A DNA stretch of 64,000 nt, from positions 100,103,155 through 100,167,154 of the forward strand of contig OW240921.1 of assembly GCA_933207985.1 (NCBI GenBank), given 5' to 3'. Positions 46,288-58,075 of this stretch are shown piece after piece. The notes under the pieces were generated by a model. That model did no database searches. It was given only the letters and a program-made list of their open reading frames with translations, and was not told the DNA's origin. Each line of letters starts with the position of its first letter. The stretch's first letter is position 1. The translations under genes were made by a program, and so were the position numbers. The DNA comes from Pelobates cultripes (lineage: Eukaryota > Chordata > Amphibia > Anura > Pelobatidae).

Positions 46288-46901
46288 CTGTCAGGATTAC
46301 TGTAGATGCCCAACACGCAGAACTAAAGTAGATAATAAGAAAAATCCTAAGACATATTACCAGGACTTATAATGGCCGTATTTAACCTATAAAGGCAAAA
46401 AAATCACAAGACAGGGTAAAGACAAGACGTAGAAATAATGAAAACGATGAACAAGCCACGGGTCAAGGAATGGAGATATCAGAATAGTCAGGAGCCAAGC
46501 CAAAGGTCAACGAATACAGAGATTGGATAGTCAAAAAGGGAAGCCAAGGTCAAATATACAAGAATCAATACAAGGAGTGTGCTCTCGTGTAACCAATATG
46601 GAAACGATGACACGGCACAGAGAAATGGACAAAACAGGCTTAAATAGTCTAAGGTGGCTCCCTGATTGGCTGCAGGGAAGCATGTGATCATGGGCGTGTA
46701 TGTGAAACACCTTCATGATTAATACTGATCTGGCTCTTTAAGGGTTAAACAGGGAAACCCTTATATTCTTCAAAGCTGAGAGGAGGAGGAGCCACAAAAA
46801 AGGGTGAGTGAGAGGCGACATTCCCACAATCACGTGGGAATGCCACAACCAAGACGTGCCTGCCGGGTATGAGCGGACCCGGTGGGCGGAGACCTGACAG
46901 G
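46288..46901. mobile_element. Possible DNA element with CCTGTCAGG inverted termini
   Basis: CCTGTCAGG at 46288-46296 and its reverse complement CCTGACAGG at 46893-46901 bound a non-coding stretch with many AAGGTCAA and GTCAAAGG-like words and an inner hairpin around CATTCCCACAATCACGTGGG (about 46820). CTGTCAGGGTGGCG at 40706 may be a related start. No flanking duplication was confirmed. Confidence 0.35.
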
Positions 46902-46949
46902 TAGGAGACTGGCGGCATTCCACTTAGTGTGTGGGAATGCCGCCGCAAT

Positions 46950-48373
46950 GAACACTTTTGTTTTTGCCCCCATTTTTCATGAGCTGAACTCAAAGATCTA
47001 AGACTTTCTCTATGTACACAAAAGGCCTATTTCTTTCAAATAGTGTTCACAAATCTGTTTAAATCTGTCTTAGTGAGCACTTCTCTTTTGCCGAGATAAT
47101 CCATCCACCTCACAGGTGTGGCATATCAAGATGCTGATTAGACAGCATGATTATTGCACAGGTGTGCCTTAGGCTGGCCACAATAAAAGACGAAAGACCA
47201 CTCTAAAATGTGCAGTTTTATCACACAGCACACTGCCAGAGATGTCGCAAGTTTTGAGGGAGCGTGCAATTAGCATGTTGACTGTAGGAATGTCCACCAG
47301 AGCTGTTGCCCATGAATTGAATGTTCATTTCTCTACCACAAGCCGTCTCTAAAGGCGTTTCAGAGAATTTGGCAGTACATCCAACCGGCCTCACAACCTC
47401 AGAAAACGTGTAACCACACCAGACCAGGACCTCCACATCCAGCATCTTCACCTGCAAGATCGTCTGAGACCAGTCACCCAGACAGCTGCTGCAACAATCG
47501 GCTTGCATAACCAAAGAATTTCTGCACAAACTGTGAGAAATCGTCTCAGGGAAGCTCATCTGCATGCTCATCGTCCTCATCGGGGTCTCGACCTGACTGC
47601 AGTTCATCATCACAACCGACTTGAGGGGGCAAATGCTCAAATTCGATGGCGTCTGGCACTTTGGAGAGGTGTTCTCTTCACGCATGAATGACGGTTTTCA
47701 CTGTACAGAGCAGATGGCAGACAGAGTGTATTGCGTTGTGTGGGTGAACGGTATGCTGATGTCAGCATTGTGGATTGAGTGGCCCATGGTGGCAGTGGGG
47801 TTATGGTATGGGCAGACGTATGTTATGGACAACGAACACAGGTGCATTTTATTGATGGCATTTTGAATGCACGGAGGTACCGTGATGAGATCCTGAGGCC
47901 CATTGTTGTGCCATTCATCCACAACCATCACCTCATATTGCAGCATGATAATGCACGGCCCCATGTTGCAAGGATCTATACACAATTCCTGTAAGCTGAA
48001 AACATCCCAGTTCTTGAATTGCCAGCATACTCACCGGACATGTCACCCATTGAGCATGTTTGGGATGTTCTGGATCGTATATGCCAATATCCTGCCAATA
48101 TCCAGCAACTTCGCACAGCCATTGAAGAGGAGTGGACCAACATTCCACAGGCCACAATCAACAAGCTGATCAACTCTATGTGATGTGTTGCACTGCGTGA
48201 GGAAAATGGTGGTCACACCAGATACTGACTGGTTTTAGGACTCCCCTGGATCCCCCCAATACAGTAAAACGGCACATTTTAGAGTGGCCTTTTATTGTGG
48301 CCAGCCTAAGGCACACCTATGCAATAATCATGCTGTCTAATCAGCATCTTGATATGCCACACTTGTGAGGTGG
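46950..48373 (+). mobile_element. Tc1-like transposon with long inverted repeats, right end truncated
   Basis: The left arm runs from about 46950 (GAACACTTTTGTTTTTGCCC) to about 47215. From CCACCTCACAGGTGTGGCAT at about 47106 it is mirrored on the right by ATGCCACACTTGTGAGGTGG at about 48354-48373. Both arms contain TTAGGCTGGCCACAATAAAA or its mirror. The outermost 150 or so bases of the left arm have no partner on the right, where another repeat begins at 48374. Arms of this length with a single transposase gene fit a known group of fish and frog Tc1/ISRm11-type elements. Confidence 0.75.
47242..48183 (+). pseudogene. Tc1-like transposase with four in-frame stops
   Basis: One frame of 314 codons runs from ATG 47242 to TGA 48181-48183 without a frameshift, but stops fall inside it (after SRL near 47350, after LFTHE near 47689, after SIVD near 47775, and after YTQFL near 47992). 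The N-terminal helix-turn-helix region (RAISMLTVGMSTRAVAHELN) comes first. The first catalytic Asp position reads LFTHE, His instead of Asp. The second Asp is in LQHDNARPH, and the third acidic residue (Glu) is in SPDMSPIEHVWDV. The protein would be inactive in this copy. A small in-frame loss near QYPANIQQ shortens the C-terminal part. Confidence 0.88.
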
Positions 48374-48429
48374 TTGCAGGGGCACCACCAGAAATTTTGG
48401 GGCCCCTAACTCAGCTCAGCATACATAGT

Positions 48430-49010
48430 GACAGACACATATTAACATACATACAGATACACATGCATGAGGACATACAGACACATACATACATACACAC
48501 ACACATACATACATACATAAACACACAGACATACATTCATAATGAGATACAGACATACATACATTCATACTGGCATACATACATACAGACATACTGACAG
48601 ACATACATGCATTTAGACACTGACATCCATACATACATACACAGACCTACATTCATAATGGCATACATACATACATACATACATGCATATATACAGACAG
48701 ACATACACACATACACACAGACATACGTTCATAATGACATGCAGACATACATAATGACATACAGACATACATTGATACTGGCATACATATAGACATACAT
48801 ACAGATAGACATATAGACGTACATGCATACATTCATAATGACATACATTCATACAGACACTGACATCCAAACACACATACATACATACAAAGACATACAT
48901 GCATACATGCATACTGACATCCATACACACAGACATATGTTCATAATGACATACAGACATACATTGATACTGGTATACATACATCATGACATACATACAG
49001 ACATACACAC
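48430..49010. repeat. ACATACAT-type microsatellite
   Basis: Long array of CATACATACA, CAGACATAC and TTCATAATGACATAC words. Open frames on either strand here (MHTFIMTYIHTD and similar) reflect the repeat and are not genes. It continues in the second copy of the duplication to about 49495. Confidence 0.95.
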
Positions 49011-49684
49011 ACAGCTCATTTTTCAGCCACCCTCCTGTCTCTTACCTTTTCTTTGCAGGAGGGTGGCTGTGGCTAATAGGAGTCGGCGCGGCTCTCCCTC
49101 TTCACTGGTGCACGCGCTCTTCCCACGCGGACTGAGCTGTGAGGAAGTGACCACTTCCTCCCAGCAGCACTTGCTTTGCGGCTGCCTTTTTTTTTTTTTT
49201 TAACATACGTTCATAATGACATGCAGACATACATAATGACATACAGACATACATTGATACTGGCATACATATAGACATACATACAGATAGACATATAGAC
49301 GTACATGCATACATTCATAATGACATACATTCATACAGACACTGACATCCAAACACACATACATACATACAAAGACATACATGCATACATGCATACTGAC
49401 ATCCATACACACAGACATATGTTCATAATGACATACAGACATACATTGATACTGGTATACATACATCATGACATACATACAGACATACACACACAGCTCA
49501 TTTTTCAGCCACCCTCCTGTCTCTTACCTTTTCTTTGCAGGAGGGTGGCTGTGGCTAATAGGAGTCGGCGCGGCTCTCCCTCTTCACTGGTGCACGCGCT
49601 CTTCCCACGCGGACTGAGCTGTGAGGAAGTGACCACTTCCTCCCAGCAGCACTTGCTTTGCGGCTGCCTTTTTTTTTTTTTTTA
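48721..49684. repeat. Tandem duplication, two 482-bp copies that look identical
   Basis: 48721-49202 and 49203-49684 agree wherever I compared them, including the microsatellite variants, the CAGCCACCCTCCTGTC segment, and a final T-run of 15 bases (49187-49201; 49669-49683). Both predicted 126-residue frames are identical, which supports identity along the shared stretch. Confidence 0.93.
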
Positions 49685-49769
49685 AGGGGCCCGGTCGCGC
49701 TATAACACGGCCACAGCGCTGACCGGGCCCCTGCAGATATAGGGCCCATCGCGTGACCCTTAGTGTGTA

Positions 49770-50290
49770 TTTTGACAGACTGACTGCAGTTAAATGTTTT
49801 TACAGAGTGTTTAATGTTTATAGACAGACACAGAAACAGACTGGACATGTGAGGCAAGATATTTTCTATGGTGGCAGATCTCTAGATTATGGACAGACAG
49901 ACTGAAATGTACAGTTGGATGGTTTCATTGAGTATTTCACATTTATGTATGGACAGACAGACACACTGGCTAGATAGATATGTACAGTTGGACATGCCTA
50001 TAGATGATCTGTAGATGATGGACAGACAGACTGACAGGAATTTGCAGTTAGATGTTTTTACGTAGTATTTAATGTTTATAGGCACAGAAACAGACTTGAC
50101 ATGTAAAGTTAGACTTTTTGTAGAGGAATAAAAACGATAGATAGACATGTACAGTTAAGTGTATATATGGAGAATCTCTTGATTATGGACAACAGACGGC
50201 TGGACATGTTCCATTAGATATTTTATTAAGTATTTGGATGTTTTCATAGAGTATTTCCTTTTTATGGACAGACAGGCAGTTCAGTTACCC
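49770..50290. repeat. Degenerate tandem repeat with GGACAGACAGACTG and TACAGTTGGA words
   Basis: Irregular units alternate ATGGACAGACAGACTG, ATGTACAGTTGGATG, and TTTTTACAGAGTGTTTAATG-like segments. The period is not constant, roughly 80-130 bases. Old tandem array or clustered duplications. Confidence 0.65.
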
Positions 50291-50459
50291 GTGATTAATT
50301 ACCCATTAAACTGCTTCACAGAATGTCACTAGGAACGTCATAAAATTATTAGAACTATATATGGGTTTTTTACATAGGCATCTATGCACAGAAAGACACA
50401 TGATTTTAGACATTTTAAATAAAGGCCAATGTAAGGCTTGGATAAGCAAAATAAGTCAC

Positions 50460-51620
50460 TATTTTGTCTTAAGTATCACTACGAAATAAAAAAAGAAATA
50501 CTTGGCCAAATTGCTCAATACAGCACCTGATCATTGGGGATACCAATTACAGTTCATACAACGTAATGATATTAAAATAAAATAAATGGGTAGCTGGGAA
50601 AGTGAACTGATCCTTACACTATCTCTGTGTCAATGGCATGAAATGGCTATAAAGGATATTACAACATGCCCGAAGCCTGGTGGAGCTCCACAAGAAAATT
50701 ATGGTCTTCTGGAACCTGTCCCTTAGGATCTTCAAGCTTGTGGTGCGGCACAGAGCCAGGCTCCCTCCTTCACATGTGGTGGTATAGTCAACATTTTCTG
50801 GAGCCAATTCACAAAACAATAAAGAGCACTTATAATCCAGATCTTCCTAGCCACTTCTTGTGTCATATAGCTTAGTTTTAGTAATCCACCACAAACTATA
50901 CTGTGCCTGAATTCCTCATCCTTTTAACCTTGGTCCACCTTTGATCCTACTTAGAGGTACCAGGAAACCTACCATGCCCTATTGGACATATACAAGGGCA
51001 AATACCTAGAAAATAATAAAGGGCCACTGATGACCCACGGATAGAATAATCCAATATTGAATAAATAAGATTTATGGTTTTCCATATAGTCTTGCTATGG
51101 TGTATCTGTATCTGGTGTTCAATCTGAACCTCCAACCTCGCCTCTTGCTTTCGGTATTTTGCTATCTCAAATATAAAATCTAACTAAAAGCTCACATTAA
51201 AACTAAAGTAAAAAAAAAAAAAAGCAGACTTGCCAAATATGCATTTCAATAACACTGGCTTTTACATCAACGTGGACACTTTTCCACCCATATCACTAAA
51301 GAGGGATGGCTAAATTAATGACAAAAAACACAAACAACAATTTTTGCTCGTGAGGATGTTATCTCCCATCAAACTTGGACAGAATGGGATATACATGCAC
51401 GTACCTGCACTGACATAAGATTAAAATTACCCTACCCCCCCCCCCAAAAAAGAAAAATATCACGTATTATCAAAGATACATAACACCGACACATGTATTA
51501 GAAGAAAACAATGTCATCTCAAGATACTAGAGACCTTAACAGACCACTCAATTTTTAGTCTTATGTTTTGTTAAGATGTTTTCAGAATTTCAAAAAGAAT
51601 TTTTTTTAAATAAAAGTGTC
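50460..51620 (+). pseudogene. Decayed L1 ORF2 C-terminus and 3' end
   Basis: Frames around 50600-50880 read ILTLSLCQWHEMAIKDITT, then after frameshifts CGTEPGSLLHMWWYSQHF and PIHKTIKSTYNPDLPSHFL, the Cys/His-HMWW block of L1 ORF2. An A-run at about 51209-51224 and a second A-rich end (AATAAAAGTGTC near 51610) could each be its 3' end. Many stops and shifts: an old copy. Confidence 0.55.
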
Positions 51621-53413
51621 ACTGTTTTGTACCTGTCACACCTACTGGAGGTATTATGTTTTTTAATATCTCACTATATATTTTCCCTCCTTTTCGATCT
51701 TTGTTTCCCTCACTTTCCTTTCCTTTTTTGTTGGTTTCCAAAGCACTGAAAAGGCATTCAAATTGAGTGCTGCCTGTGCTTGGGGCAAGTGACAGCTGTA
51801 TAGACAAACAGTTTGTGGAGTTATGTCTTTTAGATGTTAAGGGTCCCTTTAGAAGATTATTTGGGTCTGTCTTGTGGGGTAAGATTCCAATCCCCAAACC
51901 AGCATGAGGAAAATGGGTGCAGTACTGATACCTAATAAATTGTTATATTGGAAATTAAGTGAGAGATTGTCTCTCTTTTAATTCAAGGAACTGCTATGGA
52001 CAAGCCAAGCGCACGTCATCTTGTTTTTGTCCCAATGCATTGTTAGCAGCAATTACAGAGAGAAACAACCCTCTGGCTCTCAGCATGGGTACTCACAGAA
52101 AGATTTTTAGGTGGGGACAAAATTAAAAGAATGATCACAGGGCAGGAATTATACTCCTGGGTGCCCCTAGGCGTACTTACTACAGGATGGCCTACACATC
52201 ACATAGTAGAAAGGTCTAGTATGGTTAGAGGAACGGAAGGAATTAGACAGTTGACCCCATTTCACTCTTATAGTATAGAATGCACCAGTAGAGTGGAGTA
52301 CAGATGTTTTGACAGTTTGCCCCATTTCACTCTTATCGTATAAGGATGGTGAATGGGGTTAAGGATGGTCAAGAATCGTAATAGTACCTGGGCCTCTGGT
52401 TAAGCCATTGGCCCTAGGTGGCTATCTTAGGTTAGTTTGTGGTTGATCAACGTATGGTTAATGGTTATTGTAGGAGAAAGAAAAAGCTTAGAGTGACTGA
52501 CGGGGTACAGTTCCACAGAAGACATCCTTTTGTTCCTTTCTACAAATAACCTTCAAACCAGTGTCTGTTAGTTCACATCCCACCACTCCTAAATGTAAGT
52601 AGAATGATGCAATGGTAAGATACCTGAGTGGGGCAGGAAAGTGAATTATCAGACATGGGATGTCAGCTTGGTTTGCATGAAAGCTAAAAAGCATGTGTGC
52701 TAATTAACCAGTATTTCATAAACACCGAGAGCTACAGAAGAAATGTTTAGTGGTAGTTTAAAATGGCCACCAATCTAGGCCTGTCTTACCAGAACAGAGA
52801 CTGGTAGGTAGGTACATTTTCCTGCCTCATACCATGGCACTAGGAGGAATATGTACGGTATACAGAGCAGCAGGAACATGGGACAAGGAGACTTGTAGCA
52901 GATGCAACCTACCTTCCTACATCTACGAACACTCCTGCACTCTTGGATGCCAATATGAAGTGAGATATAATATTTGCGAAAACATGTTTAAACTGTTTCT
53001 TTTAGCCCTTTATGCGGCAGTGAGATTAGCCACAATTTGAAATATATTGCTCACCCTCCTGACACACATAATCCATCTTGGGAAAACTGACAGAAACACA
53101 TTTCTCTTCCAATCACTCCACAAAGGACTTTCTTTGCAAGTGTCCCACATCTTGGTGCTTTGGGGCAACGAAGACCCAAAGAATGGAAGTAATTCACAGA
53201 GACACTGATACAATTTTTTTTTTCTTTGTTTGTTTCGTTGAGGAAGGTGCAGCTGGTTGCCAGACGTTTCTAAATTGTAGGTAGCCCTAGGCATGTACCT
53301 GCATGGCCTTATGGGACAATTGTCTCTCACTGTACTGTCCACTTTGGATTCAAGTAGGATTCCGTTAAAAGTCAGAGATTGCAGAATAAACGTTATTTAA
53401 TATTAATTATAAT
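51621..53413. other. Intergenic stretch without a recognised feature
   Basis: A short duplication, CCCCATTTCACTCTTAT, occurs at about 52256 and again at about 52320. No gene or element is recognised. Confidence 0.4.
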
Positions 53414-53506
53414 CGTATATGTGTCTTTTTTTTTTTTTTTAAATATGATTTTTATTAATGTACTTGCAACGTATTTTCAACAAAAATAGGCAAGGGGTGG
53501 GGGGAT

Positions 53507-53564
53507 GGGACTCGCAGGTCCCTGGAAACAACAACATAAAGTATTTGCTTTTGGGCTCGCAGGC
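53507..53564. repeat. 58-bp direct repeat, copy 1 (in L1 remnant)
   Basis: Identical to 54571-54628 as read: GGGACTCGCAGGTCCCTGGA, then AACAACAACATAAAGTATTT and GCTTTTGGGCTCGCAGGC. Confidence 0.9.
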
Positions 53565-54457
53565 CCCAATGAACGATGCGGACTCGCAGGTCCCACGCAT
53601 TCCAAACAGCTAATAATGAGTACCTTTGTCCCATGTGTTGCGCTCTTTTTATTTTTTTTTTATTTTTTTATTTATATTGATAATTTGTTACAGTTTTTAT
53701 TGCATAACATGTGAATAGATTGGTGGGAACTCGTAGGTTTTCGACCTGCTTTACATTATTAGGTCTTGTGAGGTGCCTAGATTCTCATGAGCAACATAAA
53801 ATAAGATATGAAGGTCCCTAGGTATCCTAGTCAGATGGCTCATAACTTGAAAACGTAAACTATCAAAAGAAAACTAGTATCGAGTGGACAGATAGAGGAG
53901 CACAAAACATTGTGTTCCGATAAAGTAATGTCAGTTTGTCGTGTAACATGTCTGAGTTGCGGGATTACGGCCGTCAGGCGGTCCCTAATTCTGTCTGCAG
54001 TCGCTTGCCGGAGTTCAGGTGGTGAGTGTAGTAGCGTGTGGGTACCCTAAGCCGTTAGATGTCGGCGTGTGTGTGTGTGTCCGTGTGGTTGGGGGAGGAC
54101 CGTGTCCCTTCGTTTGTGGGGTGTATTGACTTAGCTTCCCTGTGTGGTTATCGGGTAACATGTGAGGGTAACGTTCTGCTTTGACCCTGGTAGTTTCTTT
54201 GATGTGGCATGTTATGTGTGGTGAAGCTACTAGAGTCAGGGTAAGTATATCTTCTTGTGTGTGTTCCCCTTGTCCAGGCTGTTGGCATACCGTGACCCGG
54301 TCGTTGGGGTCTTTTTAACCTTAGGGTATGGTACGTGCGCCGCGTTGTCACCCATGAACGTCTGTTTGTTTTAGTATGTTCTAGAGTTGGCTTGTGTGTA
54401 TATTCATGTTGATCGATTCCCTTAATCCTCCCCAAGTGGTCGGGTCCTGTATGCTGG

Positions 54458-55016
54458 TTAGTGGGCTTGGTCCCCTGTGTCTGGTCGGTCATGTGGTGGT
54501 TTTCCTTGTGGGTGTTCCGTCTTGTGGCAGGCGTGCGCGGCCCCTACCTCACCCCTGCCCCCGCTCCGCCGGGACTCGCAGGTCCCTGGAAACAACAACA
54601 TAAAGTATTTGCTTTTGGGCTCGCAGGCACCCCCGGTCTCCCGTCTCTCGGCAACATGCCCCACCCACGGCCCCCATCGTTCCACGTATTTTTCACTTTG
54701 TCCCATGAGAGATGCCCTCATCTTTTCTGCGGAGCGGATCTCCTCAACTCTGTCGTACCATTGGGTTAGCGTTGGTGGCTGTGTCTGTTTCCACATCGCG
54801 GGTATGAGTGCTTTAGCTGCATCCAGCATATGTCGCAATATGGATTTTTTGTATTGTGAGATTGGTTGTGGAGTCGAGTGTAGTAAGTATTGTTCCATGT
54901 TGAGGAGGAACGGTTCTCGGAGGATCTCAGTAATTTTTGTGCTGATTTGGGACCAGAACGGCTGTATGATTGAGCAGTTCCACCAAATGTGGCTGAGGGT
55001 ACCTTCCTCCTCTCCA
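54458..55016 (-). pseudogene. L1 ORF2 C-terminal fragment
   Basis: Reading the minus strand from the truncated 5' end, the frame gives a shifted start (WWNCS-type block, PFWSQIS) and then ILRHMLDAAKALIPAMWKQT, TLTQWYDRVEEIRSAEKMRA and KYVERWGPW. These correspond to the C-terminal domain of L1 ORF2 beyond the reverse transcriptase. An open frame of 146 codons (54458-54898) survives. The upstream part is one frame away. Confidence 0.75.
54571..54628. repeat. 58-bp direct repeat, copy 2 (in L1 remnant)
   Basis: Partner of 53507-53564, 1,064 bases away in the same orientation and within the same L1 insertion. The flanking sequences differ on both sides. Confidence 0.9.
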
Positions 55017-55031
55017 CGTATATGTGTCTTT

Positions 55032-56700
55032 AACTAGGAAGTATACATCCAATATTTGCAAACGTTTAAGAATGCCGTGGGGTATAAATATTATTCATAC
55101 AGCAGAGTTGGATCCAAGGCACATGTTTTACAAGTACCTCTGTTATATAGAATTGATTTAATTTCCATCTGATCCATGATGCTGCATGTACAGACTTGCC
55201 CCTGTGTTTATTCCTTCACTGTCAATCCCTTTCTTTTAGAAGTGATGAGAGCTCCTTCCCCTCCTGTTAGTTTAGAGTATGCATATTAGATTAATTAAAG
55301 ATATGCAATGGCAAAATGAACAAGTGAGATTTAAAGAACAAACAGAGAACTGACAAATGTTTAATGAAAGAATCTAAGCACACTAAAATGGTGTATTTTT
55401 ATCTTCTAACGTTATGACTTTAAAATCCCATCACTCCGGCGCTATGGGGCTTATTTACTAAACAGCGAGGAGTGGGTAAAATAAAATCAAACAGCAAAAT
55501 ATAGGCTAAATAGCAAAGCTAGGACTAAAACTGAGATGAAGAATTGATCAAAATCAGATATTTGTGACTATTTGCAGTTTTCATTTAACTTCAGTTCACT
55601 ACCATTTAAGTTTACTGAATAAGGTTTTATCCAATGTAAAGCCTTAAGATAACATTCTGGGCACTATAACAACTTTATTAGAATTAAGTTGTTATGGTCC
55701 CAGATGTCCTTGACATTTGGCTTACCTTTAGGAGTTAAACCGTTTACAAATATTTTACCTCTAAATTTAGAATCCGGCTCTGTTTAGCCCTGCCGTTGTC
55801 CACCTGGATTTTTCTCAAGCAGTTTTAGGAATCGGGCTGTCCTAAGCATCCTCTTTCAACCATTTCAGAAAAGTGGAAGGACAGGGGCAGAGCTAAATGG
55901 TGCAGGATTCAAGACTTTGTGGTAAACTATAAGCAGGCACCAGGGACCAGGTGTCAGTTGGCACCATAACAACTCAATTCCGAAGATGCCCAGAGTAATT
56001 CTTTAATGTCAAACTTTAAAGTAAAATTGCAACTTTTTTCATTTTCATTTCATTTTTACAGTGGGGTTTTACTATCACTTGAAGAAGAGGGAAAATTATA
56101 TTTCTGTAAATAAACTTTCCTTTTTATACATGACAAAACCTACCAAGACTGCTGTCTAAAATTATTCTTAAATATGTATCTATCACAATACCAACAAAAA
56201 CAATTCCAAAGACCACCACAAATGACACATCTAATCCCATGATTGGCGTTGAGGGGGCAAAGCAGAAGATACAAGATAGGCAAGCTTGCTTTAATTCTAG
56301 TCTATGTTGCTATTGTCATTCTCAAGATTCCATTCAGAATTGTCAAAAGTAGATTGTTATAGAAAATACACATTACTGATCTGCAGTAAATTACTTTACC
56401 CAGAAGTCCAGCTTGGCCTTAGGCTCGCTGCTCGTTTTTAGCAGATTTTTTTTACTGATATAAACAATAGGCTTGGGACATATTTTCTATTCCCTTAACA
56501 AAGGAGTATCTGTCAAGTCATAGGGGAGGGACCCCACAGCCTCTATAGATAAGTCGGGTATATTTAAGGTAAAGAGTAATGGGATTTGTAGTAAAACCGT
56601 AATTATCGGATATTAAACGTAATTTTAAATTTTGGGTCAAAATAACCATTCTGAAAACATAGATTTTTTTTTTTATTACTAGAATTTTGTCCTAAAATGT
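55032..56700. other. Intergenic stretch without a recognised feature
   Basis: No exon or repeat end was recognised. TTTACTAAACAGCGAGG near 55455 and related words are generic. Confidence 0.4.
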
Positions 56701-56706
56701 TAAATT

Positions 56707-57935
56707 CCTTTTTTTTTTTTTTTTAAATTCTTTATTTTTGCTCAATAGACACATCAAGTTATTAACGACTTTGGGCTTATGCAAAAGCCAGTGTAATAAT
56801 AGTATTATACAAAATACAGCTTAACAATCACAATATAAGCCCAGTCATATTTGAGCTATCAGCACTTGCCGTCCATTGAGGATTTTTGTTTTTATATAAT
56901 TATAAACATTATATTCACACAACAAAAAAAAGGAAGTCATTTTCGATCCCTTTCAAAGTTAATATAAAGGTCGCTTAAAATACATTTCTTTTGGTCACAC
57001 TAAATAAACTCCAGCCTTGCCACATTGTTGACATCTGTCGGTAACGTGGATATCATGTGATCATGAGCTCCTTATCCGTCCTAGGCATAGATCCCAGCTT
57101 GCTAAGTACTATCTAAATAATTGCCCTGCAAGATACAACACACATTCTGCTCCATTAATGCCAACCCTGCATCATTTACGGTAGTGCAACTCTGGAGATC
57201 ATATATGTTCATAATATGAGTGATATCATGACAATCACTCAGATTTACCATCACTGTCATTCATTACCTCCCATCATATGACCATGCCTGAAATTTTGGG
57301 GATGAAGTAAGCTAGAGGAAGGTTTATAAGAGAGAAAAAAGAAAAAGAGGAAAAAAGAAAAAGAAAAGAGTGTCTGGAGGGGGTGGGAGGGCCAACGAGA
57401 GAGGGGAAAAAGGCAGCAGCCCCGCCAATACAGAAGGCCCTGCTAGCGTTAATGAATTCCGGTGCGAATCGTACTTGTACTAGGGAAGGCACTCACTCCC
57501 CTCTCGAGCCAACTACACTGTTGTCCCAGGGTTCCCAAATTTTATGAAACGTGATACATTACCTCTCACCCTTGCTGTTAGATCGTCCATCACTTACATT
57601 CTTTGATTCTAGGTATAATGCGAAATCCGGGCCCTCTACTGCAGCCTGCTATTGCTCTGCGCGCACACAGTGTGATTTTGTGTACTAACCTTGTCCCTTT
57701 TGGTCAATGTTTTAATAACGGTCCATTTTCAGGGGTTTATCAAACGTCTGTTTCAAAAGGTCTTCAATAGACTTCCAAAAGCCTAGTAGCCTTGGACACA
57801 CCACATATGAATATAAGTCCCTCGTGCTCCACACCCCCGCCAACAATCATCTGTCTCCCGTTTATGCATTCTATGAAGTTTAACTGGGGTAGTATACCAT
57901 CTGCACAGAGTTTTCCAAGCCTGTTCTTGAAGGGT
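56707..57935 (-). mobile_element. 5'-truncated L1-type LINE, antisense
   Basis: The T-run at 56709-56725 followed by AAATTCTTTATTTTTGCTCA is the antisense L1 tail, the same as at 71-100 and the mirror of 6985-7020. The far end encodes ORF2 C-terminal blocks on the minus strand. The 5' edge abuts a TG-rich microsatellite. No flanking duplication was found. Confidence 0.7.
57630..57935 (-). pseudogene. L1 ORF2 C-terminal fragment
   Basis: Minus-strand reading gives VTLQEQAWKTLCRWYTTPVK, then LHRMHKRETDDCWRGCGARG, then TYIHMW and FWKSIEDLLKQTFDKPLK. The Cys residues and HMW mark the Cys/His region also seen at 32.8 kb and 50.7 kb. Stops follow FDKPLK. No activity expected. Confidence 0.7.
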
Positions 57936-57939
57936 GACA

Positions 57940-58075
57940 TTGAGTGTGTGTAAGGGGTGCATTGTGTGTTGCTGTGTGTAAGGGATGCATTGCTTGTGTA
58001 TGTGTGTCTGTGTGTAATACATTGTGTGTTTTTCTGTGTGCAAGGGGTGCATTGTGTGTATGTGTGATGGATGTC
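57940..58075. repeat. TG-rich microsatellite with GGGTGCATTGTGTGT units
   Basis: AAGGGGTGCATTGTGTGT and AAGGGATGCATTGCTTGTG alternate. Short open frames on both strands are products of the repeat. Confidence 0.85.

Larger units (their letters stand above)
48374..49760. mobile_element. MITE-like repeat with ACAT microsatellite and internal duplication
   Basis: It starts directly where the Tc1-like element breaks off. GGGGCACCACCAGAAATTTT and GGGGCCCCTAAC match the start at 37448. The right end carries GGGCCCGGTCGCGC and its mirror around 49686-49735. In between lie the ACATACAT array and two copies of a 482-base segment with a GAGGGTGGCTG / CAGCCACCCTC hairpin around 49027-49070. Confidence 0.55.
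53429..55016 (-). mobile_element. 5'-truncated L1-type LINE with 15-bp target duplication
   Basis: CGTATATGTGTCTTT occurs at 53414-53428 and at 55017-55031. The T-run from 53426 is the antisense poly(A), followed by ATATGATTTTTATTAATGTA. The minus strand at 54460-55016 encodes the end of ORF2, and the rest is 3' untranslated region. CTCGCAGGTCCC words recur along it, and one 58-base segment is present twice. The insertion is clear and quite recent. Confidence 0.88.

Noticed and set aside
48349..49685. Several open frames with His/Thr/Ile/Tyr or Cys/Val/Met/Tyr runs
   Set aside because: Products of the ACATACAT array. Identical frames occur twice because of the 482-bp duplication.
54148..54492. 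114-codon minus frame rich in Thr/His/Arg
   Set aside because: Lies in the 3' region of the L1 remnant and is not part of ORF2. Composition is low complexity.
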